Positions 25,105 through 33,278 of a stretch of 64,000 bases of DNA are shown in pieces. Source of the DNA: Candidatus Barnesiella excrementavium (GTDB taxonomy: Bacteria; Bacteroidota; Bacteroidia; Bacteroidales; Barnesiellaceae); contig DXDM01000059.1 of assembly GCA_019115485.1 (NCBI GenBank), positions 62,001 to 126,000 of the forward strand. Direction: 5' to 3'. How positions within the stretch are numbered: position 1 is the stretch's first letter; the number at the start of each line of letters is the position of its first letter. The notes under the pieces were generated by a model. The model did no database searches. It had not been told where the DNA came from and saw nothing but the letters and a program-made list of their open reading frames with translations. A program made the position numbers and the translations under genes.

Positions 25105-26520
25105 AGGTTGTTCCAGAAATTCGTCGCTCACGTTGACCAGCCATATCTTTTCGGTGGCTCGGGTGAACGCGGTATAGAGCCATCGGTAAAAGTCGAGCGA
25201 GAGAGCCCCCTGTTGAATGTAACCCATGTCGATATAGACGTGCTTCCACTGGCCGCCCTGCGCCTTGTGGCAGGTGACCCCGTAGGCATATTTCACTTGC
25301 AGGGCGTTGAACCACGGGTCGCTCTTCAACCGCTTGAACTTCTCGCGCCGCGTGGTGATGTCGTAGTAGTCGGCCATGACCTGTGCCAGGAGCGATTCCT
25401 GCTGCTCCCGGGTAAGTGCCGGGGAGTCGCTCGACAGCGTGTCGAGCAGAATCTTGGCCTCCATCTCCACCTCCAAATCGGGAAAATGGAGCAACACGTC
25501 GGCAAAGCGGAAGCCATACATCTCGGTGCGTTTCATCACCCGCACCACCCGGGCCACGTCGCCGTTGGCAATGAAATCGATTTCCTTGTACTCCTTGCTC
25601 CAAAAGTAGTTGTTCTTGGCCACCAGCAGCAGGTCGCCCGCGGTGAGCTCCTCCTCACGATAGAGAATCTGGTTGCGAATGCCCTGGTTGAAGATATTAG
25701 CCCGCTTGTTGGAGCGGGTAATCACGATGGTCTCGTCGAGTCCCACCCGGTCGTAGGAATCGGAGATGCGCTCGACCAGATACTCTCCGCTGAGGGCTTC
25801 GACATCGGGATAGCCCTGCACCCGCAGACGAGGCATTGGCAGGGGTACCTGCTCCATCTCTTCGCGCAAGCGGGTGGCGTTGGTGAGGATTCCCGACTCG
25901 GCGGCCTGCCGGGCCACCTCGCGCAGTTCATACTCCTGCACGGCAAGGCCATACCCCTGCAACACCCCGGCATCGAGTGCCGGGCTGCGTTCCTGCCCTA
26001 CCGGCGGCAGCTGGGCCGTATCGCCCAGCAGGATAAGCCGGCAATGCTCGCCCGAGTAGACATACTCCACCAGGTCGTCGAGCAACCGGCCGGTGCCGTA
26101 GACGGCACCGTCGCCCGAGGCGTTGGCAATCATCGAGGCCTCATCGACGATAAAGAGGGTGTGCCTGGCCAGATTCTCGCCCACGAGGAAGCCCTCCATG
26201 TCGGGCGAATAGCTCTTCTGCCGATAGATGCGGCGGTGTATCGTATAGGCGGGGTGCCCGGCATAGCGGGCAAAGACTTTGGCGGCCCGACCCGTGGGTG
26301 CCAGCAGCACCACTTTGCTCTGCAACTGGGTGAGTGCCTTGACCAGGGCTCCCACCAGCGAGGTTTTTCCCGTACCGGCATAGCCCCGCAACAGGAAGAG
26401 GGTGTCGTCGCGCTCGTCGAGCACGAAGGCGGCCAACCGTTCGAGCAACTCGCTCTGTTGACGGTTGGGCTCATAGGGCAAACAGCTCTCTATCTGTTGG
26501 ACAAGCAGGTCGGTAATCAT
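25099..26520 (-). CDS. RecD/Dda-like ATP-dependent DNA helicase
   Basis: The 473-residue superfamily 1B helicase has Walker A GYAGTGKTS at residues 46-54, Walker B LFIVDEASMI near 117-126, motif III LLGDTAQLPPV, and C-terminal motifs GVTCHKAQGGQW and RWLYTAFTRATEKI. The layout (AAA_30 plus UvrD-like C-terminal domain) is that of the small single-gene RecD-like helicases of Bacteroidetes, which lack RecB and RecC partners. A 5'-3' unwinding role in repair or replication is expected from the family. It is divergent from the DUF3822 gene; a TATTTTTG -7 box (minus, 26551-26544) lies 24 bases upstream of the start. Confidence 0.9.
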   Translation of the reverse strand: MITDLLVQQIESCLPYEPNRQQSELLERLAAFVLDERDDTLFLLRGYAGTGKTSLVGALVKALTQLQSKVVLLAPTGRAAKVFARYAGHPAYTIHRRIYRQKSYSPDMEGFLVGENLARHTLFIVDEASMIANASGDGAVYGTGRLLDDLVEYVYSGEHCRLILLGDTAQLPPVGQERSPALDAGVLQGYGLAVQEYELREVARQAAESGILTNATRLREEMEQVPLPMPRLRVQGYPDVEALSGEYLVERISDSYDRVGLDETIVITRSNKRANIFNQGIRNQILYREEELTAGDLLLVAKNNYFWSKEYKEIDFIANGDVARVVRVMKRTEMYGFRFADVLLHFPDLEVEMEAKILLDTLSSDSPALTREQQESLLAQVMADYYDITTRREKFKRLKSDPWFNALQVKYAYGVTCHKAQGGQWKHVYIDMGYIQQGALSLDFYRWLYTAFTRATEKIWLVNVSDEFLEQPL

Positions 26521-26681
26521 GGGCGAAACGATAAAGTGTATGACAAAAATAGTGTTTCCCGTTTTCTTTTCTTACATTTGTACAATTTAAATTGCGAAAA
26601 TCCTCCTCCCGACAGGTCGGCAGGTGCTGTTGCACGCCCATCGGGAGACGAGGGCATGACCCAAAAAACGAAACAAAAACC

Positions 26682-27491
26682 ATGGAACCGATACCGGCAT
26701 TGAACCAGTTGATGAAAGAGAGTCACAAATACATCTTGACGATGTATGCCGACGGTTCGTATCTGCACATCTTGTTGCAGCACACCGAGCAGCGGGGTAC
26801 GATTGTCGCCGACCGGCTGCCCATACAGCCCACGCAGGCGTCGCTCGAAGAGGCGGTCTTCTCCCAGCCCATTTTGACCCGGGCCTTCGAGAAGGTATTC
26901 TTCATCACCGACTCTACCCGCTATACCTTTATCCCCAATGCCTTCGCCTCGGCCGAGGACAATCCGCGCTACTTCAACTTCTGTTTCCCCGACAGCGACG
27001 GCACGGCGGTTTCGGCCGAGTTGCCTCACACGGGAGCTCAGATACTTTTCGACGTAGATACCGAGCGGCTCTCGTTCGTTCGCCGCACCTTCGACCGTCC
27101 CGTCGTACTGCACCGGCTGGCTCCGATGTGCGAATATTTTTACCGGAAGAGCCGGTTGGGCTACAACGCCAAACTCTACGTGCATTGGGGAGGCGAATCG
27201 ATTGAGCTCTTCGCTTTCAACCAACAGGGTTTTCTGTTGGCCAACAGTTTCGCCATTCATCACGTGAACGACGGGATATACTACATTTTGAATGTGTGGA
27301 AACAACTGGGACTGAACTCTACCGACGACGAACTGTCGCTCTCGGGCGACCACCAGGAACTGCGCCAACACATCATTCCGCTGCTGCGCAAGCACCTGGC
27401 CTTCATTACGCTTACCAAATTTCCCTCCACGCCGCCTGCCGGCGACGAGCGACTGCCCTTGCCCCTGCGGCTCATCACGGCCTACTTGTAA
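26682..27491 (+). CDS. DUF3822 family protein
   Basis: The 269-residue protein belongs to a Bacteroidetes-specific family of unknown function. The strand-rich first half and the NAKLYVHWGGESIELFAFNQQGFLLANSF segment suggest a duplicated actin/hexokinase-like fold; I recall a structural-genomics member described that way, but cannot check it. The frame is open from 26592, but the ATG at 26682 gives the normal family start (MEPIPALNQ). A TACATTTG -7 box at 26573-26580 probably drives it. In relatives the gene lies next to rsmD, which hints at ribosome or RNA biology. Confidence 0.8.
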   Translation: MEPIPALNQLMKESHKYILTMYADGSYLHILLQHTEQRGTIVADRLPIQPTQASLEEAVFSQPILTRAFEKVFFITDSTRYTFIPNAFASAEDNPRYFNFCFPDSDGTAVSAELPHTGAQILFDVDTERLSFVRRTFDRPVVLHRLAPMCEYFYRKSRLGYNAKLYVHWGGESIELFAFNQQGFLLANSFAIHHVNDGIYYILNVWKQLGLNSTDDELSLSGDHQELRQHIIPLLRKHLAFITLTKFPSTPPAGDERLPLPLRLITAYL

Positions 27492-27554
27492 TAATCGGAA
27501 TCCGGAAGTTGACAGACAGCGGAAAAGGAGAAGGGGAAAAACGTAAAACGGAAT

Positions 27555-28628
27555 CTATCTCCCTACTTCGGCCTTGCGGTATTGCGAGGGGGTGCAGCCG
27601 TATCGTTTCTGGAATGACCGTCGGAATGTCGAGACCGAATTAAACCCGCTGTTCATGGCAACCTCCTCGATACAACCGTCGAAAGCGGGGTCTTCGAGAA
27701 TCCCTTTGGCCTTTTCAAGCCGGAACCGGTTGACATAGTCATAGAAGGTGACTCCCAACTCATTGTTCAAACAGCTGGAGAGGTAGCTGCGATTGGTTCC
27801 CATCTCGACGGCCAGGTCGGGCAACGAGAGTTTGGGATTGAGGAAGAGTTCCCGGTCCCGGATATACTCTTCGAGTTTCTGACTCATCGGAGAGGCTTCG
27901 TTGCGCAAAGGCTCCATTTCCCGGGTGTCGTGTATCTCCTCGGTATCACTTTCCGACACATCGGGAATCCACTCCTGCCGCAGGCTGAAATAGAGAACTA
28001 CCGCCCACAAAAGGGTTGAGGAGACATAATAGACAAGGTCGCCCAAATGGCTGATGTTGGTACAGGTATAGAGCCAAAGAAAGAGACAAAGGGCCAAGAT
28101 AATCATGCTGTTCAAGAGCCATCGTACATTCACTCGCTCGGTATAGGAATAGTTCTCCCTCATATACCGGTTATATCGCCTTACCTTCGACACGATAAAC
28201 AGCACTACAACCAGACAGAACAGGGCCGTGTAGACAATGCTCACCATATAGAAAACTGACTTCCCCGTGAGAGCATAGACCAGCGTGAACAGTCCCAGCG
28301 GGGCCTCGAACTGTACTACCCGCTTCAAACTGAAAAAACCGGGATAGAGTATCTCCAACAGGAAGAGGGCACAGAAGGGGACTGCCCACATGTCGAACGA
28401 CAGCAACAGGGTGGAATAATAGGTTGACTCGCTGATGGAATCGAAATATAAAAAGAGGTCCTTGATATCTTGCACGGCCCACAAGCAGAAGAGATAGCCC
28501 AATACCTGCAACGGGCGATTGGAGTTGCGGAAGAATACCAGATTGATACCGAAATAGATGAAGAACGCCGAGGATATACCGTGCGCAAAATTGGATAGAC
28601 TCTCGATAAACAACGTGTTCAGAATCAT
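27555..28628 (-). CDS. Membrane-bound AraC-family regulator
   Basis: The 357-residue protein combines about seven N-terminal transmembrane segments (residues 10 to about 225) with a C-terminal AraC DNA-binding domain (about 255-355), recognisable by LSLPDLAVEMGTNRSYLSSC and the second helix-turn-helix GFNSVSTFRRSFQKRYGCTP. A short acidic linker joins them. The ATG at 28628 is preferred over an upstream one because AGGGGA lies directly before it. This membrane-sensor design is common in Bacteroidetes. It is divergent from the surface O-acetylation operon and may control it; that is inference. Confidence 0.88.
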   Translation of the reverse strand: MILNTLFIESLSNFAHGISSAFFIYFGINLVFFRNSNRPLQVLGYLFCLWAVQDIKDLFLYFDSISESTYYSTLLLSFDMWAVPFCALFLLEILYPGFFSLKRVVQFEAPLGLFTLVYALTGKSVFYMVSIVYTALFCLVVVLFIVSKVRRYNRYMRENYSYTERVNVRWLLNSMIILALCLFLWLYTCTNISHLGDLVYYVSSTLLWAVVLYFSLRQEWIPDVSESDTEEIHDTREMEPLRNEASPMSQKLEEYIRDRELFLNPKLSLPDLAVEMGTNRSYLSSCLNNELGVTFYDYVNRFRLEKAKGILEDPAFDGCIEEVAMNSGFNSVSTFRRSFQKRYGCTPSQYRKAEVGR

Positions 28629-28676
28629 TCCCCTGTTCTTGTTTATAAAAAACTGTTTTTTTATTTTATCCGTATG

Positions 28677-28707
28677 CAAATATAGGGATAAAAAATATCC
28701 CTTCAAA
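28677..28707 (-). promoter_or_regulatory. Promoter of the membrane-bound AraC gene
   Basis: On the minus strand, TTTG (28707-28704), a 19-base spacer and a perfect TATATTTG -7 box (28684-28677). Confidence 0.7.
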
Positions 28708-28862
28708 TTTTCTGCCGGAGAATTGTGTGTCGGCTGCTCTGTAAAAGATAGGTCTGGTAAAACAGGTTCAAGTAAACGGGATATGCTTTACTATCACTTT
28801 CGCTATCTTTGAATAAGATTAGGGTGCGGCTCGGTATAGCCAAATTGAAAACTTTGTTTTCG

Positions 28863-28894
28863 TTTGTCTCTGCACTCGCCTTTCGCTATCTTTG
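28863..28894 (+). promoter_or_regulatory. First repeat-borne promoter
   Basis: TTTG at 28863-28866, a 20-base spacer and TATCTTTG at 28887-28894, a full match to the Bacteroidales consensus. Confidence 0.75.
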
Positions 28895-28945
28895 GATAAG
28901 ATAGGATGCGGCTCGGCATAGGCCAAATTGAAAACTTTGTTTTCA

Positions 28946-28977
28946 TTTGTCTCTGCACTCGCCTTTCGCTATCTTTG
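28946..28977 (+). promoter_or_regulatory. Second repeat-borne promoter, nearest to the O-acetylation operon
   Basis: TTTG at 28946-28949, a 20-base spacer and TATCTTTG at 28970-28977. Transcription from it would begin near 28984, only about a dozen bases before the proposed GTG start. Confidence 0.75.
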
Positions 28978-28996
28978 CAATCTCATTGGAAATAAA

Positions 28997-30487
28997 GTGA
29001 AGAAAAAGAAATCGGGAAGCTCTTCCCCGAAACATAAAAGCGGCCACGTGGTGGCCTTGTTGGTATTGGCTGTGTTTTTTCTGTTCCTCCTCACGCAGTT
29101 GCCGACGGTGGAGTGGGGTGGACTGTCGACCAAGCCGGTCGATTTGTTTTCAGATATCCGCATCGACGAGCAGTCGCTCGACTTGCCGGGCGATGCGGTG
29201 TGGCAGGATACCGAGAGCGATTCGCTCTTCTTTCCCCAAGAGGGGGCTACCGATTCGATGACGGTCTCGACCGACTCGGTGAGGGGCGACAGCCTTACGC
29301 CTCCCCGACCTGCGGTCTTGGCTCCGGCCCGGCTCGATACGGCTTTGGTCGATGGGCCTCCCCGTCGAGATGGCGATGTGGTGTTGTTTGAGGATTTCTC
29401 TCCCGGCGAGAACGGACTTTTTCATCTGCTTGCCGCCATGGAGCAACGCCTCACGCTGGGACGTCCCGCCCGTATCGCTTTTCTGGGCGACTCGTTTATC
29501 GAAGCCGATATTTTCACCCAAGATGTACGCAGCCGGTTGCAGTCGCAGTATGGCGGCTGCGGGGTGGGCTATGTATCGATGCACTCCGATTTCCCCGGCT
29601 TTCGCCGGTCGGTTGTCCAGTCGGGCAGTGGCTGGGAGGTGCACAGTGTGTTGAAACCTCGGGAGGCCGATTGGAGCCTCATGACCCTGCAACAACAATA
29701 TTTCGTGCCGCTCGAAGGGGCTTCGGCCCAGTACCGGGGCACGACACGCATCGAGCGGGCCGACAGCTGGACCCTATCGCGTTTCCTCTTTGTGGCTCGC
29801 AACGACTGTTCGGTCAGCCTCAAAGTGGGCGATGGCGAGTGGCAGACCTTTGCCGTGACCGGCTCGCCCGAAATCCAGTTGCTCGAAGTGGCGGGCAAGA
29901 CCAACCGCTTCCAGGTGAGGACCGGGGCGATAGCCGGCTTCACCGCTATCGGGGTATGGCTCGACGATACGCAGGGCATTGCTATTGACAACATCTCGAC
30001 CCGGGGCTATTCGGGCCTTTCGCTGGTATCGCTGCCGGCTGCCCGCTGTGCTCAGATGCAGGCCATCGTGCCCTACGATGCCATCGTGCTGCAATACGGA
30101 CTTAATGTCATGTCGCCCGAGATTCTCCACTACGAGGCCTATGCCCGCAAGATGGTGGCGGTCGTCAACCACTTGAAGACCTGTTATCCGAATACCGATA
30201 TTATTCTGATGGGGGTGGGCGACCGCAGCCGCAAGATGAACGGCTCGTTTGTCACCATGCCGGCGGTGTTGGCCCTCTCGCATGCTCAGCGGTTGGCCGC
30301 CAAGAATGCGGGCGTGGTCTTTTGGGATACCTTTTCCGCCATGGGCGGAGAGAGCGGTATGGTCGACTATGTGGCTAAGAAACAGGCCAACAAGGACTAT
30401 ACGCACATCAACCACAAGGGGGGGCGGCGGCTGGCCGGCGAATTTGTCAAATCACTGGAATATTGTTTAAACCGTCACGGACAATGA
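28997..30487 (+). CDS. Membrane-anchored SGNH-fold protein of the O-acetylation operon
   Basis: Residues about 18-37 form one transmembrane anchor, followed by a Pro/Ser/Asp-rich linker and an SGNH/GDSL hydrolase domain: FLGDSFIEADIF (block I, catalytic Ser), LQYGLNVMS (block III) and DYTHINHKGGRRLA (block V, Asp-His). The open frame runs back to 28928, but that part lies inside the promoter repeat, upstream of the predicted transcription start. The only reasonable start downstream is GTG at 28997, with GGA six bases before it (496 residues). The stop overlaps the next ATG. With the MBOAT gene it probably transfers or removes acetyl groups on a surface polymer. Confidence 0.8.
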   Translation: MKKKKSGSSSPKHKSGHVVALLVLAVFFLFLLTQLPTVEWGGLSTKPVDLFSDIRIDEQSLDLPGDAVWQDTESDSLFFPQEGATDSMTVSTDSVRGDSLTPPRPAVLAPARLDTALVDGPPRRDGDVVLFEDFSPGENGLFHLLAAMEQRLTLGRPARIAFLGDSFIEADIFTQDVRSRLQSQYGGCGVGYVSMHSDFPGFRRSVVQSGSGWEVHSVLKPREADWSLMTLQQQYFVPLEGASAQYRGTTRIERADSWTLSRFLFVARNDCSVSLKVGDGEWQTFAVTGSPEIQLLEVAGKTNRFQVRTGAIAGFTAIGVWLDDTQGIAIDNISTRGYSGLSLVSLPAARCAQMQAIVPYDAIVLQYGLNVMSPEILHYEAYARKMVAVVNHLKTCYPNTDIILMGVGDRSRKMNGSFVTMPAVLALSHAQRLAAKNAGVVFWDTFSAMGGESGMVDYVAKKQANKDYTHINHKGGRRLAGEFVKSLEYCLNRHGQ

Positions 30488-31749
30488 AATTGCGTGGATT
30501 CATAGTATTGTTTCTCTGTGCCTGTGTGTCGGGGCTCCTTCGTGCGCAGCTGACGGGCGATACCGTGTCGGTGCCTGCCTTCCTGAACAAGGAGAAGAAC
30601 GTGATTGAATTCAACGGGGGCGACTGGTCGCCGCTCTTTGCCGAGATGGATTCGCTGCAAAGTGGTACAGACTCGGTTCCCCGCATCGTCTCGATGGTTC
30701 ATATTGGCGACTCGCACGTGCAGGCGGGCTTCTTCACCGAGGCTGTCAGACTGCCGCTGCAACGGCGCTTCGGTGATGCCGGCCGGGGGCTGGTGGTGCC
30801 GTTGAAACTGGCCAGGACCAACGAACCGCACGACTATTCAGTGGTAGCCGACGGGACCTGGAATTTTGCCCGCTGCGTGGGCCGCAAGTACAGCGCCTAT
30901 ACTCCGGGAATCGGCGGGATAGCCATCGTACCCCGCGGCAACCGTATCGACCTTACCTTTTCGACGCTCAGCAAGACCGACGATTGTGCGGGCTTCCGCA
31001 AGGTGCGGCTTTTTCACGAGCCTACCGATTCGTTCCCGGCCATCATCTCCGAGCCCTATCGGGTCATGGGCGAGGCGCGGGCTCCCTTTCTTACCTGCTA
31101 TTCGTGGAACGACCCTGTGTGCAGCATTCACTTCTCGGGGCAGATTGCTCCCGGCGAGGAGCGGCTCGCCATCTACGGAGCCAGTCTCGAAACGGGCGAG
31201 AGCGGAATCCTCTACCATACCATCGGCAACAACGGCGCCTTTTACAGCACCTATGCAGCCATACCCCGTTTTGCCGAGCAGGTGGCGGCACTGTCGCCCC
31301 GGCTCATCATTGTTTCGCTCGGTACGAACGAATCGTTTTCAACGGCATTGACGCGCGATGAACTCTATAAACAGATTGATGCCGTGGTGACTTCCCTGCG
31401 AGCGAGTTCTCCGCAGGCTGTTGTCTTGCTCACGACCCCGGCCGAGTGTGCCCGTCGCCGCACCCGCTGGGTGAAGAAGCGCCGCCGGGTCTACTATTCG
31501 CCCAACTCACGGGTGGACTTGGTGCGGGAGACCATCAGGGCTTATGCCGCCGACCACCGGTTGGCCTGCTGGGACTGGTACGAGGTAGCCGGGGGCAAGG
31601 GCTCGTCGACGGCGTGGCGCAAGGCAGGGCTCATGGCCTACGACCGCACGCACTGTACCGAGACCGGTTATCGCATACAGGGCGAAATGTTGTATCGCGC
31701 ACTTATGAAAGCTTATCAAGATTATGTGGATCATGGAGTGGCTCTATAA
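30484..31749 (+). CDS. Exported SGNH-fold protein of the O-acetylation operon
   Basis: The 421-residue protein has a signal peptide (residues 1-22, ending GLLRAQ) and an SGNH domain: MVHIGDSHVQAGFF with the catalytic Ser, IVSLGTNESF with the oxyanion Asn, and YDRTHCTETGYRIQG with the Asp-His pair. It is a divergent relative of the first SGNH protein and lacks the membrane anchor, so it is probably periplasmic. It overlaps the upstream stop by 4 bases and the downstream MBOAT gene by 26. Two SGNH proteins beside one MBOAT parallels alginate (AlgI/J/X) and PatA/PatB-type O-acetylation systems. Confidence 0.82.
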   Translation: MKLRGFIVLFLCACVSGLLRAQLTGDTVSVPAFLNKEKNVIEFNGGDWSPLFAEMDSLQSGTDSVPRIVSMVHIGDSHVQAGFFTEAVRLPLQRRFGDAGRGLVVPLKLARTNEPHDYSVVADGTWNFARCVGRKYSAYTPGIGGIAIVPRGNRIDLTFSTLSKTDDCAGFRKVRLFHEPTDSFPAIISEPYRVMGEARAPFLTCYSWNDPVCSIHFSGQIAPGEERLAIYGASLETGESGILYHTIGNNGAFYSTYAAIPRFAEQVAALSPRLIIVSLGTNESFSTALTRDELYKQIDAVVTSLRASSPQAVVLLTTPAECARRRTRWVKKRRRVYYSPNSRVDLVRETIRAYAADHRLACWDWYEVAGGKGSSTAWRKAGLMAYDRTHCTETGYRIQGEMLYRALMKAYQDYVDHGVAL

Positions 31750-33256
31750 TCGGGTGGCCGATGTGGCCGCCTTCTGGCAAAGTATCGATTGGGCAAAGGT
31801 TGTGTCGCTGTTTGTCTATGACGGGCAGAATCCCCTCATGTTCAACACCGGCCTGTTCCTCTTTCTCTTCATCGGATTTATGTGGATATACCGTCTGCTG
31901 GCGCATCGCGAGGCGTTGCGCATCGGGTTTGTCATACTCTTCTCGCTCTATTTCTACTACAAGTCGAGCGGACTCTGTTTCCTGCTGCTGGTGCTGGTAG
32001 CCCTCTCGGACTATTCACTGGGACGGTTGCTGGGCCGCCTTTCACACAACGGGTTGCGGCGGCTTTGTGTGCTGGCGAGTATGGTGGTGAACCTGGGCAT
32101 GCTCTGCTATTTCAAGTACACCAACCTGCTGTTGGGGACGATTGCCGACCTGTCGCACCAGCCCTTCGAACCGCTCGATATCGTGTTGCCCATCGGTATC
32201 TCGTTCTTCACCTTCCGCTCGTTGAGCTACATCATCGATCTCTATCGCCGGCAGATGCTCCCCGTGGGCAGCTTCCGCGATTACCTCTTTTACCTCTCGT
32301 TCTTCCCGCCGTTGGCCGCCGGTCCCGTGGTGCGGGCGCGGGATTTTGTGCCGCAGATACACCGGCCGCTCGACATCACTCCCGCCCTGTTGGGCGAGGG
32401 GCTTTTCCTGATTCTGTGCGGGTTGATCAAGAAGGTGGTTATCTCCGACTACATCAGCGTCAACTTTGTCGACCGCATCTTCGACAACCCCATGCTCTAT
32501 ACCGGGTTTGAAAACCTGATGGGCGTTTACGGCTACACGTTGCAAATCTATTGCGATTTCTCGGGCTACTCCGATATGGCCATCGGTATCGCCCTGCTCA
32601 TGGGCTATCGCTTCAAAATCAATTTCGACTCGCCCTACAAGTCGGGCTCCATCACCGAGTTCTGGCGGCGGTGGCACATCTCGTTGTCGAGCTGGTTGCG
32701 CGACTACCTCTACATTTCGATGGGTGGTAACCGCCGGGGCACCGTGCGTACCTATCTGAACCTCTTCGTCACCATGGTGCTGGGCGGGTTGTGGCACGGC
32801 GCTTCGTGGCTCTTTGTCATCTGGGGAGCCTGGCACGGACTCATGCTCATCATTCACAAGCTTTACCGGCGCATTTTTCCCGTGGCCAAGGACTACAAGG
32901 CCGGTATCTTCCGTCACTTCCTCAACGTGCTGCTCACCTTCCATGTGGTGGCTGCCGGGTGGATATTCTTCCGCGCCCCCTCGCTCGATGTGGCCGGGCA
33001 GATACTGACCCAGATTTTCACCAATTTCCGTCCCGAGGCCATACCCGCCTTCGTTTCGGGATATGCCGTTATCTTTGTCGCCCTTGTGGCCGGTTATCTG
33101 CTCCACTTCGCGCCGCACCGCTGGTCGCAGTGGCTGCAACGCGAGCTCTCGTGGTCGCCGCTGGTTGTCAAGGCCGCTATTGTGGCTTTGGTCCTCTTCT
33201 TTGTGTTGCAGGTCCGTTCGAGCGAACTGGTACCCTTCATCTATTCCCAGTTCTGA
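31724..33256 (+). CDS. MBOAT-family O-acyltransferase (AlgI/DltB/PatA-like)
   Basis: The 510-residue protein has about ten or more transmembrane segments and the MBOAT signature: SITEFWRRWHISLSSWLRDY, then GGNRRGTVRTY and LGGLWHGASWLFVIWGAWHG with the catalytic His. Proteins of this type carry acyl groups, usually acetyl, across the inner membrane for transfer to alginate, teichoic acid, peptidoglycan or other exopolysaccharide. The two SGNH genes upstream supply the likely periplasmic transferase or esterase partners. The start at 31724 overlaps the previous gene; ATG 31733 is an alternative. The target polymer here is unknown. Confidence 0.92.
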   Translation: MWIMEWLYNRVADVAAFWQSIDWAKVVSLFVYDGQNPLMFNTGLFLFLFIGFMWIYRLLAHREALRIGFVILFSLYFYYKSSGLCFLLLVLVALSDYSLGRLLGRLSHNGLRRLCVLASMVVNLGMLCYFKYTNLLLGTIADLSHQPFEPLDIVLPIGISFFTFRSLSYIIDLYRRQMLPVGSFRDYLFYLSFFPPLAAGPVVRARDFVPQIHRPLDITPALLGEGLFLILCGLIKKVVISDYISVNFVDRIFDNPMLYTGFENLMGVYGYTLQIYCDFSGYSDMAIGIALLMGYRFKINFDSPYKSGSITEFWRRWHISLSSWLRDYLYISMGGNRRGTVRTYLNLFVTMVLGGLWHGASWLFVIWGAWHGLMLIIHKLYRRIFPVAKDYKAGIFRHFLNVLLTFHVVAAGWIFFRAPSLDVAGQILTQIFTNFRPEAIPAFVSGYAVIFVALVAGYLLHFAPHRWSQWLQRELSWSPLVVKAAIVALVLFFVLQVRSSELVPFIYSQF

Positions 33257-33278
33257 TTCCCCGAGGGGGGTGAACTGT

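Larger units (their letters stand above)
28801..28977 (+). repeat. 83-bp tandem repeat carrying promoters
   Basis: CGCTATCTTTG recurs at 28801, 28884 and 28967, exactly 83 bases apart, and the sequence between repeats is nearly identical (two complete units plus the end of a third). Each unit contains an imperfect inverted repeat (28924-28935 with 28939-28949 in the second unit) whose right arm ends in the -33 TTTG. The unit resembles an intergenic element that I recall from other Bacteroidales, but I cannot verify that here. Confidence 0.85.

Noticed and set aside
25108-26703. A 531-codon open frame on the plus strand opposite the helicase gene
   Set aside because: Antisense of a gene with clear Walker and UvrD-type motifs; low-complexity translation.
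28801-28977. The 83-bp repeats as a CRISPR array or an invertible promoter
   Set aside because: There are no unique spacers between repeats, and no long flanking inverted repeats or recombinase gene.
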